DNA of 64,000 nt from DASPGQ01 sp035457705 (GTDB taxonomy: Bacteria > Acidobacteriota > Vicinamibacteria > Marinacidobacterales > SMYC01). Below the pieces are notes generated by a model. That model ran no database searches, had not been told where the DNA came from, and was given only the letters and a program-made list of their open reading frames with translations. Shown here piece by piece: positions 18,876-26,949 of this stretch; position 1 is the first letter of the stretch, and the number at the start of each line of letters is the position of its first letter. The position numbers were made by a program, and so were the translations under genes. The DNA lies in assembly GCA_035457705.1 (NCBI GenBank), contig DATIBD010000019.1:71565-135564 (forward strand), in the 5' to 3' direction.

Positions 18876-19601
18876 TCATTCGATCGGCCCGCCCTTCCAG
18901 ACTGGAAGCGGCACCTCACCGAGTGCGACAGCCACGGCTTCGTGGGCCAGGAGGCGAGTGGAATCGAGCGTTGGGAGCGGTGAGACGTCCGGTGTCACCA
19001 GGAGTGGAATCTCGGTGCAGCTTAGCGCCACCGCGTCGCAGCCCTCGTCGCCCATCCGCTGAATGATGCCGAGGTACTCGGTGCGTGAAGCATCGGCAAT
19101 CACGCCCTGGCAGAGCTCGTCGAAGATGATTGCGTCGGCACGGGCTCGGTCTCGTTCCGGCGGTACGCGCATCTCGAGCCCGGCGCGCTCGAATGCGGCG
19201 GGGTAGACCGGCCCTTCCATGGTCCATTTGGTGCCGAGCAGACCGACACAGCTTCGGCCATCCTCTTTGGCCCGACGCGCCACGATCTCGGCAATATGCA
19301 AGCCTGGAAGCGGATAGTGTGCGCCCGGCGCCTCGAGCGCAATGTGGGCGGTGTTATCGGGACAGACGAAGAAATCGCAGCCGGCGTCTTTTAAACGCCG
19401 GGCCGTGCGGCCGAGATGGGCGTTCAGGGCCCGAAATTCCTTGCGGTCGTAGGCTTCGAGAACCGCCCCCATGGGCAGGATCGAAAGCGTGATCTCGGGA
19501 TGCTGGTGTGCGCCGAGCCTTCGCGCGCTCTCGCGGCACATTTCCAGGAAGCACAATGCCGCGCCGTCCGCGCTGTGCGCGAGTATGCCGATATGGAGCA
19601 T
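18876..19601 (-). CDS. Aspartate/glutamate racemase family protein
   Basis: 241 residues of the Asp/Glu racemase superfamily. The two catalytic cysteines are visible in FFVCPDNTAH and ALSCTEIPLL, with IGILAHSADG at the start. PLP-independent racemases of this type use the cysteine pair for two-base proton transfer. The substrate could be aspartate, glutamate or another carboxylate; the sequence alone does not tell. It is a single gene, convergent with the subtilase. Confidence 0.85.
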   Translation of the reverse strand: MLHIGILAHSADGAALCFLEMCRESARRLGAHQHPEITLSILPMGAVLEAYDRKEFRALNAHLGRTARRLKDAGCDFFVCPDNTAHIALEAPGAHYPLPGLHIAEIVARRAKEDGRSCVGLLGTKWTMEGPVYPAAFERAGLEMRVPPERDRARADAIIFDELCQGVIADASRTEYLGIIQRMGDEGCDAVALSCTEIPLLVTPDVSPLPTLDSTRLLAHEAVAVALGEVPLPVWKGGPIE

Positions 19602-19663
19602 AGGTCATTCTACGTATTTCCGGCCCCGACCTCTTCGAACATTCTAAGCAGAAGATGGTGCCG

Positions 19664-20533
19664 TCAGGCGAGGAGCCGGAGGCGTTTCATCGGGCGACGT
19701 AGGGAGCGCCTCCGCTTTCTCATCTCCGACCAGAGATCGCCGACCTCGGCCACGCGGACGGCCATCGTCCGCAGCGTGAACGTCCGCGGGCCCACCTCAC
19801 GGCGCTCGAGCTCCTCCCACGTGCAGGGTGCTGACACGGGCGCCCCGGGCTTTGCCCGAACGGCGTAGGCCGCGGCAATCGTCGCCCCGTACCCGTTGCG
19901 GCCGGTGTCGATGTAGATGCGCCCGCCCCGATCCGCCTTGTTGAACTCCTGCGTGAGGTTGTGCGGATCCCGCTTCACGAGGAGAGCCCCGACCGTGTGG
20001 GCGAAGCTCGCGACGTCATCCCATCCGGCGCGTGCGTCGAGCGGCACGACGACGTGAAAGCCCTTCACGCCCGACGTCTTCACCCAGCTCGGAAGCCCGA
20101 GCTCATCCAGGAGCTCGCGAGCTTGGAGCGCGGCCGCACGCAGGATGTCCGGCTCATCCCGGGACGGGTCGAAGTCGAAAACGCAGAGATCGGGCTGATA
20201 GAGCTTCGGCACGCGCGACGTCCACACATGCGGGGTGATGCAGTTCTGGTTGGCGAGCCAGAGCAGCGATCTCTTGTTGCCCACGAGCGGAAATCGCACC
20301 GTGCCATCCTTCTTCGGGACCTCGACGCGTGGAAGCCAATCGGGAGAACCCTTCGGGACGTTCTTCTGGAAGAACCCTTTGTCGCCGATGCCGGCCGGAT
20401 ATCGCTCCATTGTGAGGGGACGTCCTCGGAGGTACGGCAACATGGCGGGCGCGATCGCCTCGTAGTAGGAGGCGATCTCGCCTTTCGTGATGCCGTCCTC
20501 GGAGAACAGCACTTTTTCCGGGTGCGTGATCAA
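19664..20533 (-). CDS. ligD: LigD-type polymerase (primase-polymerase) domain protein
   Basis: About 289 residues matching the LigD polymerase domain: HPEKVLFSEDGITKGEIA, LPYLRGRPLTMERYPAGI, FFQKNVPKGSPDW, the metal-binding VFDFDPSRDEP, and VKTSGVKGFHVVVPL. The start is inferred as TTG at 20533, which overlaps the ligase stop (TTGA). Upstream codons in this frame are only the shadow of the ligase gene. In non-homologous end joining this activity adds ribonucleotides at breaks held by Ku. Here it is a separate polypeptide following the ligase gene. No ku gene is visible in the window. Confidence 0.85.
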   Translation of the reverse strand: MITHPEKVLFSEDGITKGEIASYYEAIAPAMLPYLRGRPLTMERYPAGIGDKGFFQKNVPKGSPDWLPRVEVPKKDGTVRFPLVGNKRSLLWLANQNCITPHVWTSRVPKLYQPDLCVFDFDPSRDEPDILRAAALQARELLDELGLPSWVKTSGVKGFHVVVPLDARAGWDDVASFAHTVGALLVKRDPHNLTQEFNKADRGGRIYIDTGRNGYGATIAAAYAVRAKPGAPVSAPCTWEELERREVGPRTFTLRTMAVRVAEVGDLWSEMRKRRRSLRRPMKRLRLLA

Positions 20534-21423
20534 GTCGTTTCCCGTACGACGTCGCGCGCCGATTTGTCTTCGCGCACACCGAGGAAGCGCGGATGACGAA
20601 GCTTGTCGTGGGCGGTCCATTCGATGAAGCCGACCTGGACGACGACCTGGGGACGCACCCAGTGCGCGCCTAGGCGAGGGAGCCCCTTCGCCCGCGTGAA
20701 GGGAGGCTCGGAGATCTCGAGGTCATCGAGCCGCCTTCGGAGCAAAAGGAGCCGTTCCGTATCGAAGCCAGTGCCGACCTTCCCCGCGAAAACGAAGTCC
20801 GGGTGCTCGAAGTATCCGACGAGAAGCGCACCCAGTCCCCGCCTTCGCCCCCGGGGCTCGGTGAATCCGCCCACGACGAGCTCCTGAGTCGCCTCGCACT
20901 TCATCTTCAGCCAGTTGCGCGAGCGTCGGCTCTCGTAGGGCGTTCCCCGCCTCTTCGCGATGACGCCCTCCCACCCCTCGCGGCAGGCGCGCTCCCAGGG
21001 CTCCGGCTCGTCGAGCCACGACAGTCGATGAAGCGGGGGTCGAAGGGGGAGCTCGTCCAGGAGAGACTTTCGGCCTTCGAGCGGGAGAGACCTCACGTCG
21101 CGACCTTCGATCCAGAGAACGTCGAAAACGTGATAGGACGCGCGCCCCTGCCTCCCCCAGACTCCGGTGGCCTCCCCATCGAGGATGGCATCCCGCACAG
21201 GAAGGTCCGCGATCGCATCGACGACAGAAGGATAGGACGCGTTCTGTGGCAGACGGTTGCGCGACAAGAGACGCACGGCGCGCCCACGTTTGAAGGCGAG
21301 CAGACGAATTCCGTCGAGCTTGCGCTCGAAGATCCACTCCGGTCCGGTGAACCGCTCTTTCGTCAGGGTCGCGGCCATCGGATCGATCCAGTCGGGAAAG
21401 ATCTTTCCCATGAGATGCATCAT
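20530..21423 (-). CDS. ligD: ATP-dependent DNA ligase (LigD ligase domain)
   Basis: About 297 residues with the nucleotidyltransferase motif I ERKLDGIRLLAF (adenylated Lys), motif III-like VRDAILDGEATG, motif IV EGWEGVIAKR, motif V NWLKMKC, and an OB-fold C-terminus (LVGYFEHPDFVFAGKVGTGF). It seals nicks in NHEJ-type repair. Start candidates are ATGs at 21423, 21420 and 21411; no strong Shine-Dalgarno decides, and the open frame above them looks non-coding. The stop overlaps the polymerase gene start by 4 bp. No phosphoesterase domain is attached, unlike full-length Pseudomonas LigD. Confidence 0.85.
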   Translation of the reverse strand: MMHLMGKIFPDWIDPMAATLTKERFTGPEWIFERKLDGIRLLAFKRGRAVRLLSRNRLPQNASYPSVVDAIADLPVRDAILDGEATGVWGRQGRASYHVFDVLWIEGRDVRSLPLEGRKSLLDELPLRPPLHRLSWLDEPEPWERACREGWEGVIAKRRGTPYESRRSRNWLKMKCEATQELVVGGFTEPRGRRRGLGALLVGYFEHPDFVFAGKVGTGFDTERLLLLRRRLDDLEISEPPFTRAKGLPRLGAHWVRPQVVVQVGFIEWTAHDKLRHPRFLGVREDKSARDVVRETT

Positions 21424-21648
21424 TCCGCGACGCTTGAATGGACGCAAGGACGACGGCCCCTCTCGGTGAGACCCCCGGGCTCTATCGTCATTCCGCACCT
21501 GGGCGCACAAAACCGTGTGGGTGGTGAGCCGGCAGGCCGCCCAGAAGCAGCTCGAGCGCCGCGTCGAACGATGTGAACATGTTGGTTTGCACCGGCGGCC
21601 GTCCATTTGATTGAGGGAGGACGGGTATAATCTGGGACGGATCCCACG

Positions 21649-22051
21649 ATGAGCGAGATGAGCCGCCGTTCTCGTCTCACTCCCGAAGGTTGGCATACGG
21701 TGACACCGCGCATCGTGGTGTACGGAGCCGAGCGACTGGTCGAGTTCGTGAAGCACGTGTTCGAAGCAACCGGAGACTATCGGCCAGACCGACCGGCTGT
21801 CCTGACGATCGGCGATTCGATGTTCAATGATAAGCGACGCGGAAGTCCGCGACTCAATGCCTGCCTTCTTGTACGTCTACGTGGACGACGCGGACGGGAC
21901 CTATGAACGGGCCATCCAGGCCGGTGCGACGTCGCTCGAAGAACCGTCAGACGTGCCTTATGGCGACCGTCGCGCCATGGTGCGGGACGCATGGGGCAAC
22001 ACGTGGCAAATCGCGGCGCACCTCACGCCGGTGTCGGTGCGCCAGCGGTAG
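21649..22051 (+). pseudogene. PhnB-like VOC (glyoxalase-fold) protein, frameshifted
   Basis: The first frame reads VTPRIVVYGAERLVEFVKHVFEATGDYRPDRPAVLTIGDSM, then derails. A second frame continues MISDAEVRDSMPAFLYVYV and ends in WGNTWQIAAH. Removing one A from TTCAATGATAAG near 21823-21830 joins the two into a complete VOC domain of normal length. It is either a one-base insertion mutation or a sequencing error. PhnB-like proteins are small VOC dimers of mostly unknown substrate. Confidence 0.8.
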
Positions 22052-22247
22052 CGAAATCGCGTGATCGGGCCGGTTCCCCAGTTAACGATACGGACCGATC
22101 TGTCTCACACCGCGGGAGATAACATTATTATTACCAAGAGTTGCTGAGAATGATTCGAAGGGGCGGGCTCACCGAACGGATGACTAACCCCCTTCCGAAC
22201 GGGCGCGCAACGGACAAACAGGACTCAGCAAAGAAGGAGGAAGGTCC

Positions 22248-22778
22248 ATGATCGAGCCGGGGAAATGGATGGAGCGGTCCTGGAAGTTCGACTTGCCCGT
22301 GTCTTATTACCCGAACCTCCTCGAGCGGGTTCGTGGCACGCCGACGAGGGCCGCGAGCCTGGTCGCTCGTGTCCCCGAACGAGCCCTCGAAATCCGCACC
22401 GGGACCAGCTGGTCGGCGAAAGAGCACATCGCGCATCTCGACGACCTTCATGAGCTCGACGAGACCCGACTTCGGGAGTTTCTCTCCGGTGCGGAGGTTC
22501 TCACCGGCGCGGATATGACCAACTCCCGAACCGAGACTGCCGGTCACAACGAGACCAGCATCATCGAGATTCTCGAGCGCTTCGCCTCCCATCGAGAAGA
22601 ACTCGTTCTCGAGCTCGAACCGCTCTCGGAGAAAGCGATTCTCACGTCGAGTCTCCATCCGCGGCTGCGGCAGAAGATTCGTCTCATCGATTGGGTCTTT
22701 TTCGTCGCAGAGCACGACGACCACCACCTGGTTCGAGCGCGGCGAGCCATCGTCTCCGACGCCAGACCGACGCGGTGA
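22248..22778 (+). CDS. DinB-family putative metal-dependent protein
   Basis: 176 residues with a DinB four-helix bundle. Metal-ligand histidines are visible in AKEHIAHLDDLHELDE and in the C-terminal FVAEHDDHHLVRARR. A strong AAGGAGGAAGG stands before ATG 22248. Family members act as thiol transferases or are uncharacterised; no specific substrate is evident. Confidence 0.8.
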   Translation: MIEPGKWMERSWKFDLPVSYYPNLLERVRGTPTRAASLVARVPERALEIRTGTSWSAKEHIAHLDDLHELDETRLREFLSGAEVLTGADMTNSRTETAGHNETSIIEILERFASHREELVLELEPLSEKAILTSSLHPRLRQKIRLIDWVFFVAEHDDHHLVRARRAIVSDARPTR

Positions 22779-22902
22779 GAGAGATGCAGTCGTCTCGCGG
22801 CCTGCTCTCTAAGAACCCCCGGCGAGAGATCGAGGCCGCGCACTCTACCGTCGTCGTAGGGGCGGTTCCTCATGCGAGAGCGGCGCCGAGAACGGCGACG
22901 GC

Positions 22903-23277
22903 TCAAGGAAGGCGCACCCACGACGACGGTCGTATAGCCTTCCACCACGAAGGAGATTCCGGCTGGCCGTCGAGCCGGTTGAAGATCACCTCGAAATGGT
23001 CGGCCCGCTCGTCCCGATCGACGAGGAAACGCTCGTCCTCCGGGTAGAACACCGCGGCCTCCATGTCGTCGCCGGCGAAGCGCTGGATCGCCTCTTGGTT
23101 CTCCCAGAGGGTGATCAGCAGGACTTCGGCACGGTCGCCGTCCCGGCGTCGGAGACCGAGCACGCCCCGATTGCCGGGCGTCGCCCGGTACTCCTTGAAT
23201 CCGGTCTCTCCCAGGTACTCGAGGTAGGCCTCGCTGTCTTTTGCTCGGATGGCTCCCCGCCAGGTACGGGCTATCAT
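22903..23277 (-). CDS. Antibiotic-biosynthesis-monooxygenase-like (ABM superfamily) protein
   Basis: 124 residues resembling ABM/dimeric alpha-beta barrel proteins: MIARTWRGAIRAKDSEAYLEYL, a central GFKEYRATPGNRGVLGLRRR, then VLLITLWENQEAIQRFAGDD. The last 20 or so residues (SWWKAIRPSSW...) look less conserved and could come from a shifted frame. It is divergent from the CGNR regulator and shares the operator-rich 109-bp gap with it, so it may be the regulated target. Confidence 0.7.
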   Translation of the reverse strand: MIARTWRGAIRAKDSEAYLEYLGETGFKEYRATPGNRGVLGLRRRDGDRAEVLLITLWENQEAIQRFAGDDMEAAVFYPEDERFLVDRDERADHFEVIFNRLDGQPESPSWWKAIRPSSWVRLP

Positions 23278-23295
23278 GTGCGTCTCCCTTCTTCC

Positions 23296-23377
23296 TGCAC
23301 CAGTATATTGAGTTATACAGGTGCAGAATAAACACGAGGCGGTGCACCTGTCAAGAGGCTAATACTGGTGCTATACT
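23296..23377. promoter_or_regulatory. Divergent promoter with inverted-repeat operators
   Basis: A 30-bp inverted repeat (23296-23325) has 12-bp arms TGCACCAGTATA and TATACAGGTGCA around a 6-nt centre, with one mismatch. Further half sites are GGTGCACC (23341-23348) and TACTGGTG (23363-23370). On the minus strand TTGACA (23354-23349) is followed 17 nt on by TTATTC. On the plus strand TATACT (23372-23377) lies 10 nt before the regulator ATG, giving an almost leaderless transcript. This fits autoregulation by the CGNR protein together with control of the monooxygenase-like gene. Confidence 0.6.
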
Positions 23378-23386
23378 CAGAAGCCC

Positions 23387-24046
23387 ATGACGGCCCAGCT
23401 AGCTGACGCGGCCACGGCACCCCGTCTGCCGTTCGAGTACGTCGGGGGGGATCGCAGCATCGATCTCGTCAACACCGTCGACTGGACGCCCCACGGGCTC
23501 GCCAACGAGCGGCTGACGGACTACGCGTCCTTGACGCGTTGGGCCGAGGAGGCGGGTCTCGTCTCTCGGCCGGAAGCGACGAGGCTGCGGACCCGGGCGC
23601 GGAAGGCGCCGCGTGCTGCTGCGGAGGCGTTTGCCCAGGCCGGTGAGCTTCGGGCGGCACTCCAGCGTCTCTACTCACAGATCGCGACCGGCGGGCGAGG
23701 GACGGACGTCTGGGACGGGCTCAACCGCTATCTGGCGGCCGCGCTTTCGCACCTTCGCGTCGAGCCGCGGAAGGCGAGAGGCGGAAGCGAACGAGTCGCG
23801 AGATGGTCCTGGCGAGGCGAGGGGGAAGAGCTCGATTCGATCCTCTGGGCCGTCGCCTGGGCTGCCGCCCGCCTGATGGTCTCGGACGAGGCGGCGCGTG
23901 TCCGGGTGTGCGCCGGCCCCAACTGCGGCTGGATGTACGTCGATCGGAGCCGCAATCGCCTGCGTCGCTGGTGTCAGATGAAAACCTGCGGCACCACGGC
24001 CAAAACGCGGCGCCGCCGCGAGCGGAACCTCGGTGCAGCGGGGTAG
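23387..24046 (+). CDS. ABATE/CGNR zinc-finger putative transcriptional regulator
   Basis: 219 residues. The N-terminal ABATE-type domain begins FEYVGGDRSIDLVNTVDW. The C-terminal CGNR zinc finger has four cysteines in VCAGPNCGWMYVDRS and RRWCQMKTCGTTAKTRR, so it is CGNR-like with a variant motif (CGTT). The family is predicted to bind DNA with ligand sensing by the N-terminal domain. The divergent layout over a palindromic operator supports a regulator role. Its 3' half overlaps, on the other strand, the odd C-terminal extension of the QueA-like gene. Confidence 0.8.
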   Translation: MTAQLADAATAPRLPFEYVGGDRSIDLVNTVDWTPHGLANERLTDYASLTRWAEEAGLVSRPEATRLRTRARKAPRAAAEAFAQAGELRAALQRLYSQIATGGRGTDVWDGLNRYLAAALSHLRVEPRKARGGSERVARWSWRGEGEELDSILWAVAWAAARLMVSDEAARVRVCAGPNCGWMYVDRSRNRLRRWCQMKTCGTTAKTRRRRERNLGAAG

Positions 24047-25171
24047 AACGCGGGTCCGCTTTTCGCGGGGTCGCCGTTCTTCACCGCAGTGATCCTGATG
24101 AAGCCCGAGGGCCATCGGGACACGATAGGTGCGACGCAAATCTCGCTCCACGAAAACGGAGTCGCCGAACTCGTGCGTTCGATAGTCGTGCGCGTTCAGC
24201 TCGTGGTCGATGTAGCGAAGCGTTTCCTCGTGGACGAAGGCACGCAGCAGCTCGTAATGACTGGTCCCTGGTTCGTGGGTGCCCGACAGAATGGCGTCGA
24301 TCACGAGGAGGCGGCTCGAGCCATCAATCCGTTGCGTTGCGAGGCCCGCGCCGGCTCGCACCGAGCCGTCGGGCTCAGCCGCATGCTCGAGCGCCCGAGC
24401 GACCGTCGTGCCGATCGCGATGATGCGCCCTCCGCGCAACCGGGTCTCGCGCACGGCCCGGGCAGTGGCCACCGGGATCCAATAGGGCTCGTCGAGCGGC
24501 AGGAGAGCATCCAGCTCGGTGTCACCCGTAGACGAGATGCCTGCCGCGTGCGTCAGCGTCTCGAATCGAACCCCGCGTGCCTTCATCGAGCCCACGACGT
24601 TCCAGTCGAGCGCGAAGGCGGCGGACGGCGGCTCCAAGGCGACGGGTGGACCGGCGATCGCCGTCCATACTTCCTCGAGTGCCAGGGGTTTGGTGACATG
24701 CGCGTACTGGATCGGACGGCCGTGCGGTGCGAGACCTTGCCAGAACTCGTCGGGTGAGCCGTCGAAGGAAAGCCACACGAACCGGTCGTGCCCCAGCGTT
24801 TCTTCCACGGTTGCGTTCAAGGGCCCGAGCGTGAGCCGATCGCCCCGCATCAGTTTCGGAGGCAGAGGCCGATCTTCGGTCCGCACGCGGAAGTCGCCCG
24901 CCCCGAAGACGACCGCCATCCAATGCCGAACATCGTCGGCCTCGAGGGAGCTGCGGCCCGCCAGACGGACCTCGACCCGGCGGCCGCTCGGCACGTGCTC
25001 GCCCAATAGGCTTGCCGGGAGAGTGGCGGCATCGTTCGCGATCACGAGATCGCCCTTTCGCAGGAGCTCGACGAATCTCGACCGCGGCCAGTGCCGCAAG
25101 TGTCCTCGCTCATCGACGGCAAGGAGCTTCGCGCCTTGGGCACGCTGCATCGGCAGGCGGGCGGCTATCAT
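23675..25171 (-). CDS. QueA-like S-adenosylmethionine:tRNA ribosyltransferase-isomerase family protein with anomalous C-terminal extension
   Basis: The first 340 residues match the QueA fold: GDLVIANDAATLPASL, YAHVTKPLAL, FALDWNVVGSMKARG, ISSTGDTELDALLPLDEPYWIP, GGRIIAIGTTVARALE and the C-terminal HEFGDSVFVE. This family form is smaller and more divergent than true QueA, so a different modification reaction is possible. The frame then runs on for about 158 residues with no conserved features, antisense to the CGNR gene. The natural stop is probably lost or hidden by a frameshift near 24130. It begins with a 4-bp overlap (ATGA) after the SDR gene and is probably co-transcribed from the SoxR-type promoter. 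Confidence 0.75.
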   Translation of the reverse strand: MIAARLPMQRAQGAKLLAVDERGHLRHWPRSRFVELLRKGDLVIANDAATLPASLLGEHVPSGRRVEVRLAGRSSLEADDVRHWMAVVFGAGDFRVRTEDRPLPPKLMRGDRLTLGPLNATVEETLGHDRFVWLSFDGSPDEFWQGLAPHGRPIQYAHVTKPLALEEVWTAIAGPPVALEPPSAAFALDWNVVGSMKARGVRFETLTHAAGISSTGDTELDALLPLDEPYWIPVATARAVRETRLRGGRIIAIGTTVARALEHAAEPDGSVRAGAGLATQRIDGSSRLLVIDAILSGTHEPGTSHYELLRAFVHEETLRYIDHELNAHDYRTHEFGDSVFVERDLRRTYRVPMALGLHQDHCGEERRPREKRTRVLPRCTEVPLAAAPRFGRGAAGFHLTPATQAIAAPIDVHPAAVGAGAHPDTRRLVRDHQAGGSPGDGPEDRIELFPLASPGPSRDSFASASRLPRLDAKVRKRGRQIAVEPVPDVRPSPAGRDL

Positions 25172-25923
25172 GGAAAGCTCGCTTGGGGCGTGCGCTCGGG
25201 GATCACATTCCTGGACAGGAGCAGCTCACCCAGGGCATCGGCCAGTTCCTGCGCGGCAGTTTCCGGGCGCTTCAGCTCGGAGGGATCCGCGTCGGGCACC
25301 GCGATCGCGTGCAGCGGAGTATCCATGTCGCCTGGATCGAGCGATACGACGCGAATACCCTCGGCGGTCAGTTCTTCGTTCCAGATCCGGCTCAAATGGT
25401 GTAGCGCCGCCTTGCTCGCGCCATAGGCGCCCCATCGTGGATAGGGATTGACGGCGGCATCGCTCGAGATATTCAAGACCACGGCGCCCTGTCCCTCGCG
25501 CGATGATGAGGCCAGCGCACCGAGCAGTGCCTTCGTCAGGCGGAACGGTCCCAGCACGTTGGTGGCGAACGCTCGCTCCAGATCCTCATGCTCGGTATCC
25601 GCAAGCAAGGCGAGCGGGGCCGGTCCGAGGTCCGACGCGTTATTGATGAGTACGTCGAGCCCTCCAAGCATCCCCACGATCTGTAACGCGATCGAATGAA
25701 TGCCGTCCTTCTTCGACACGTCGCCGACGATGCCGTGCGCACGCGGGTGCTCGAGCGCGACCCTCGTGACGCTGTCGCGGTGGCGCGCCACGAACGCGAC
25801 CCGCGCCCCGCGGGCGAGCAGCTCGCGGACGAGCGACAACCCGAGACCGGAGGTGCCGCCGGTGATCGCCACCCTCAATCCACGAAACGAGCTCCGCTGA
25901 GTGTCGTCAAGCTTCTGAAGCAT
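25168..25923 (-). CDS. Short-chain dehydrogenase/reductase
   Basis: 251 residues of a classical SDR: cofactor motif TGGTSGLG, NNAS, catalytic Ser in LNISSDAAV, and YGASK (Tyr-x3-Lys). Arg in VAFVARHRDS suggests NADP(H) preference. A good AAGGAGAG precedes the ATG. It is first in a two-gene operon with the QueA-like gene, divergent from soxR, with a 19-bp-spaced promoter in between. Likely an oxidoreductase induced under redox-cycling stress; the substrate is unknown. Confidence 0.85.
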   Translation of the reverse strand: MLQKLDDTQRSSFRGLRVAITGGTSGLGLSLVRELLARGARVAFVARHRDSVTRVALEHPRAHGIVGDVSKKDGIHSIALQIVGMLGGLDVLINNASDLGPAPLALLADTEHEDLERAFATNVLGPFRLTKALLGALASSSREGQGAVVLNISSDAAVNPYPRWGAYGASKAALHHLSRIWNEELTAEGIRVVSLDPGDMDTPLHAIAVPDADPSELKRPETAAQELADALGELLLSRNVIPERTPQASFP

Positions 25924-25958
25924 TGTGGCTCTCCTTGGGTCTTGAGTTGTTCGAGTCC

Positions 25959-25989
25959 AGCCTACAAGTTAAAGTTAACTTTAAGTCAA
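25959..25989 (-). promoter_or_regulatory. SoxR-type promoter with 19-bp spacer and palindromic operator
   Basis: On the minus strand TTGACT (25989-25984) and TAGGCT (25964-25959) are separated by 19 bp, the overlong spacer typical of MerR-family promoters. The perfect 16-bp palindrome TTAAAGTTAACTTTAA (25969-25984) sits in the spacer and its centre GTTAAC resembles known SoxR boxes. It faces the SDR gene, and SoxR starts 25 bp away on the other strand. Confidence 0.8.
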
Positions 25990-26013
25990 GAGAAAAATGA
26001 GCTACTCTGGGCC

Positions 26014-26460
26014 ATGTCCACACCACTGACGATTAGCGAGGTCTCACGGCGCAGCGGCGTCGCGGCATCGGCGCTCCGCTTCTACGAGGAAAAGGGATTG
26101 ATCCGGTCGGAGCGGGCCGGCTCCGGTCACCGGCGTTATCCGCGGGCCGTGCTCCGCAAGATCGCGTTTATCGTCTTCGCTCAGCGGATTGGGATGACTC
26201 TCGAAGAAATCGGCGCGGAGCTCGCGAAGCTGCCGGAGGGGCGGGTGCCAGAGGGCTCGGACTGGGCGAAGCTCTCAGGAGCGTGGATCGGCCGCATCGA
26301 CGAGCGAATCGACCTGCTCGAGCGCCTGCGAGATAGCCTTACCGGGTGTATCGGCTGCGGCTGCCTTTCGCTGGACCGGTGCCAGCTCGCCAACCCGGGA
26401 GATCGCGCGGCGCGTTCCGGCCCCGGGCCGCGTTACTGGCTGAACGACGCGAGAAGTTAA
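26014..26460 (+). CDS. soxR: Redox-sensitive MerR-family activator SoxR
   Basis: 148 residues. The MerR winged helix (LTISEVSRRSGVAASALRFYEEKGLI), a dimerisation helix, and the SoxR iron-sulfur signature C-x2-C-x-C-x5-C at residues 112, 115, 117 and 123 (CIGCGCLSLDRC) bind one [2Fe-2S] cluster. Oxidation or nitrosylation of that cluster activates transcription by untwisting a 19-bp-spaced promoter. The divergent SDR/QueA-like pair carries just such a promoter, so the target is local. No soxS is present, as is usual outside enterics. Confidence 0.93.
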   Translation: MSTPLTISEVSRRSGVAASALRFYEEKGLIRSERAGSGHRRYPRAVLRKIAFIVFAQRIGMTLEEIGAELAKLPEGRVPEGSDWAKLSGAWIGRIDERIDLLERLRDSLTGCIGCGCLSLDRCQLANPGDRAARSGPGPRYWLNDARS

Positions 26461-26463
26461 CGA

Positions 26464-26620
26464 TCATTCGGACCGCAACGCCTGGATCACGTCGACGCGC
26501 GAGGCGCGCGCGGCCGGACGAGCGCCGCCAGGATGGCCGCGCGATGAGGGTCGCCGCGGCGCCGATGATGGGTAACCGCTCCGGGAATGCATATCGGACC
26601 CATACGAACCGAGCGTCCTT
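26464..26620 (-). pseudogene. 3' remnant of a MacB/FtsX-type ABC transporter permease
   Basis: The minus strand ends PAARASRVDVIQALRSE-stop, the hallmark C-terminus of FtsX-like permeases. Upstream, alternative frames give pieces such as IIGAAATLIARP, showing frameshifts. No intact permease precedes it and the preceding DNA is gene-free, so it is a relic. From here to the sigma-54 promoter (26620-26950) I see no gene; a 12-bp direct repeat CTCCTGCCAAAA occurs at 26685 and 26711. Confidence 0.65.
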
Positions 26621-26881
26621 TAGTCTTGTAGAGCGCTGACACGCCTCGGCGCACGAGAGCCAGCCGCGAGACACTCAGCTCTGGCTCCTGCCAAAACGAC
26701 GGGCGAGTTCCTCCTGCCAAAAAGCCGAAGCGCTCCCGAAGCACGGTGAGAAGCCAGCCATGTGATCAGTCGTTGCTGGAACACAGCGCAGACGCACTCG
26801 ATGCGTTTATTTCTATGGTTGCAGCGACAGACTGAATATCTAGCTAGCACAACCTAACAATCCATTGGTTCCTCGCGTCTC

Positions 26882-26909
26882 GTCGCGAGCTCGTCGCGAC
26901 CAGTCGCGA
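26882..26909. promoter_or_regulatory. Putative sigma-54 activator binding sites, three phased GTCGCGA motifs
   Basis: GTCGCGA occurs at 26882, 26893 and 26903, spaced 11 and 10 bp, that is on one face of the helix. The array lies about 65 bp upstream of the sigma-54 core element for the alpha/beta hydrolase gene, the usual place for enhancer-binding protein sites. The adjacent PAS-type activator (28050-30200) is the likely reader. Confidence 0.55.
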
Positions 26910-26949
26910 CCTCGAGCCATCGCCTCCTTGGCGCATCGCAGCTTAGGGG

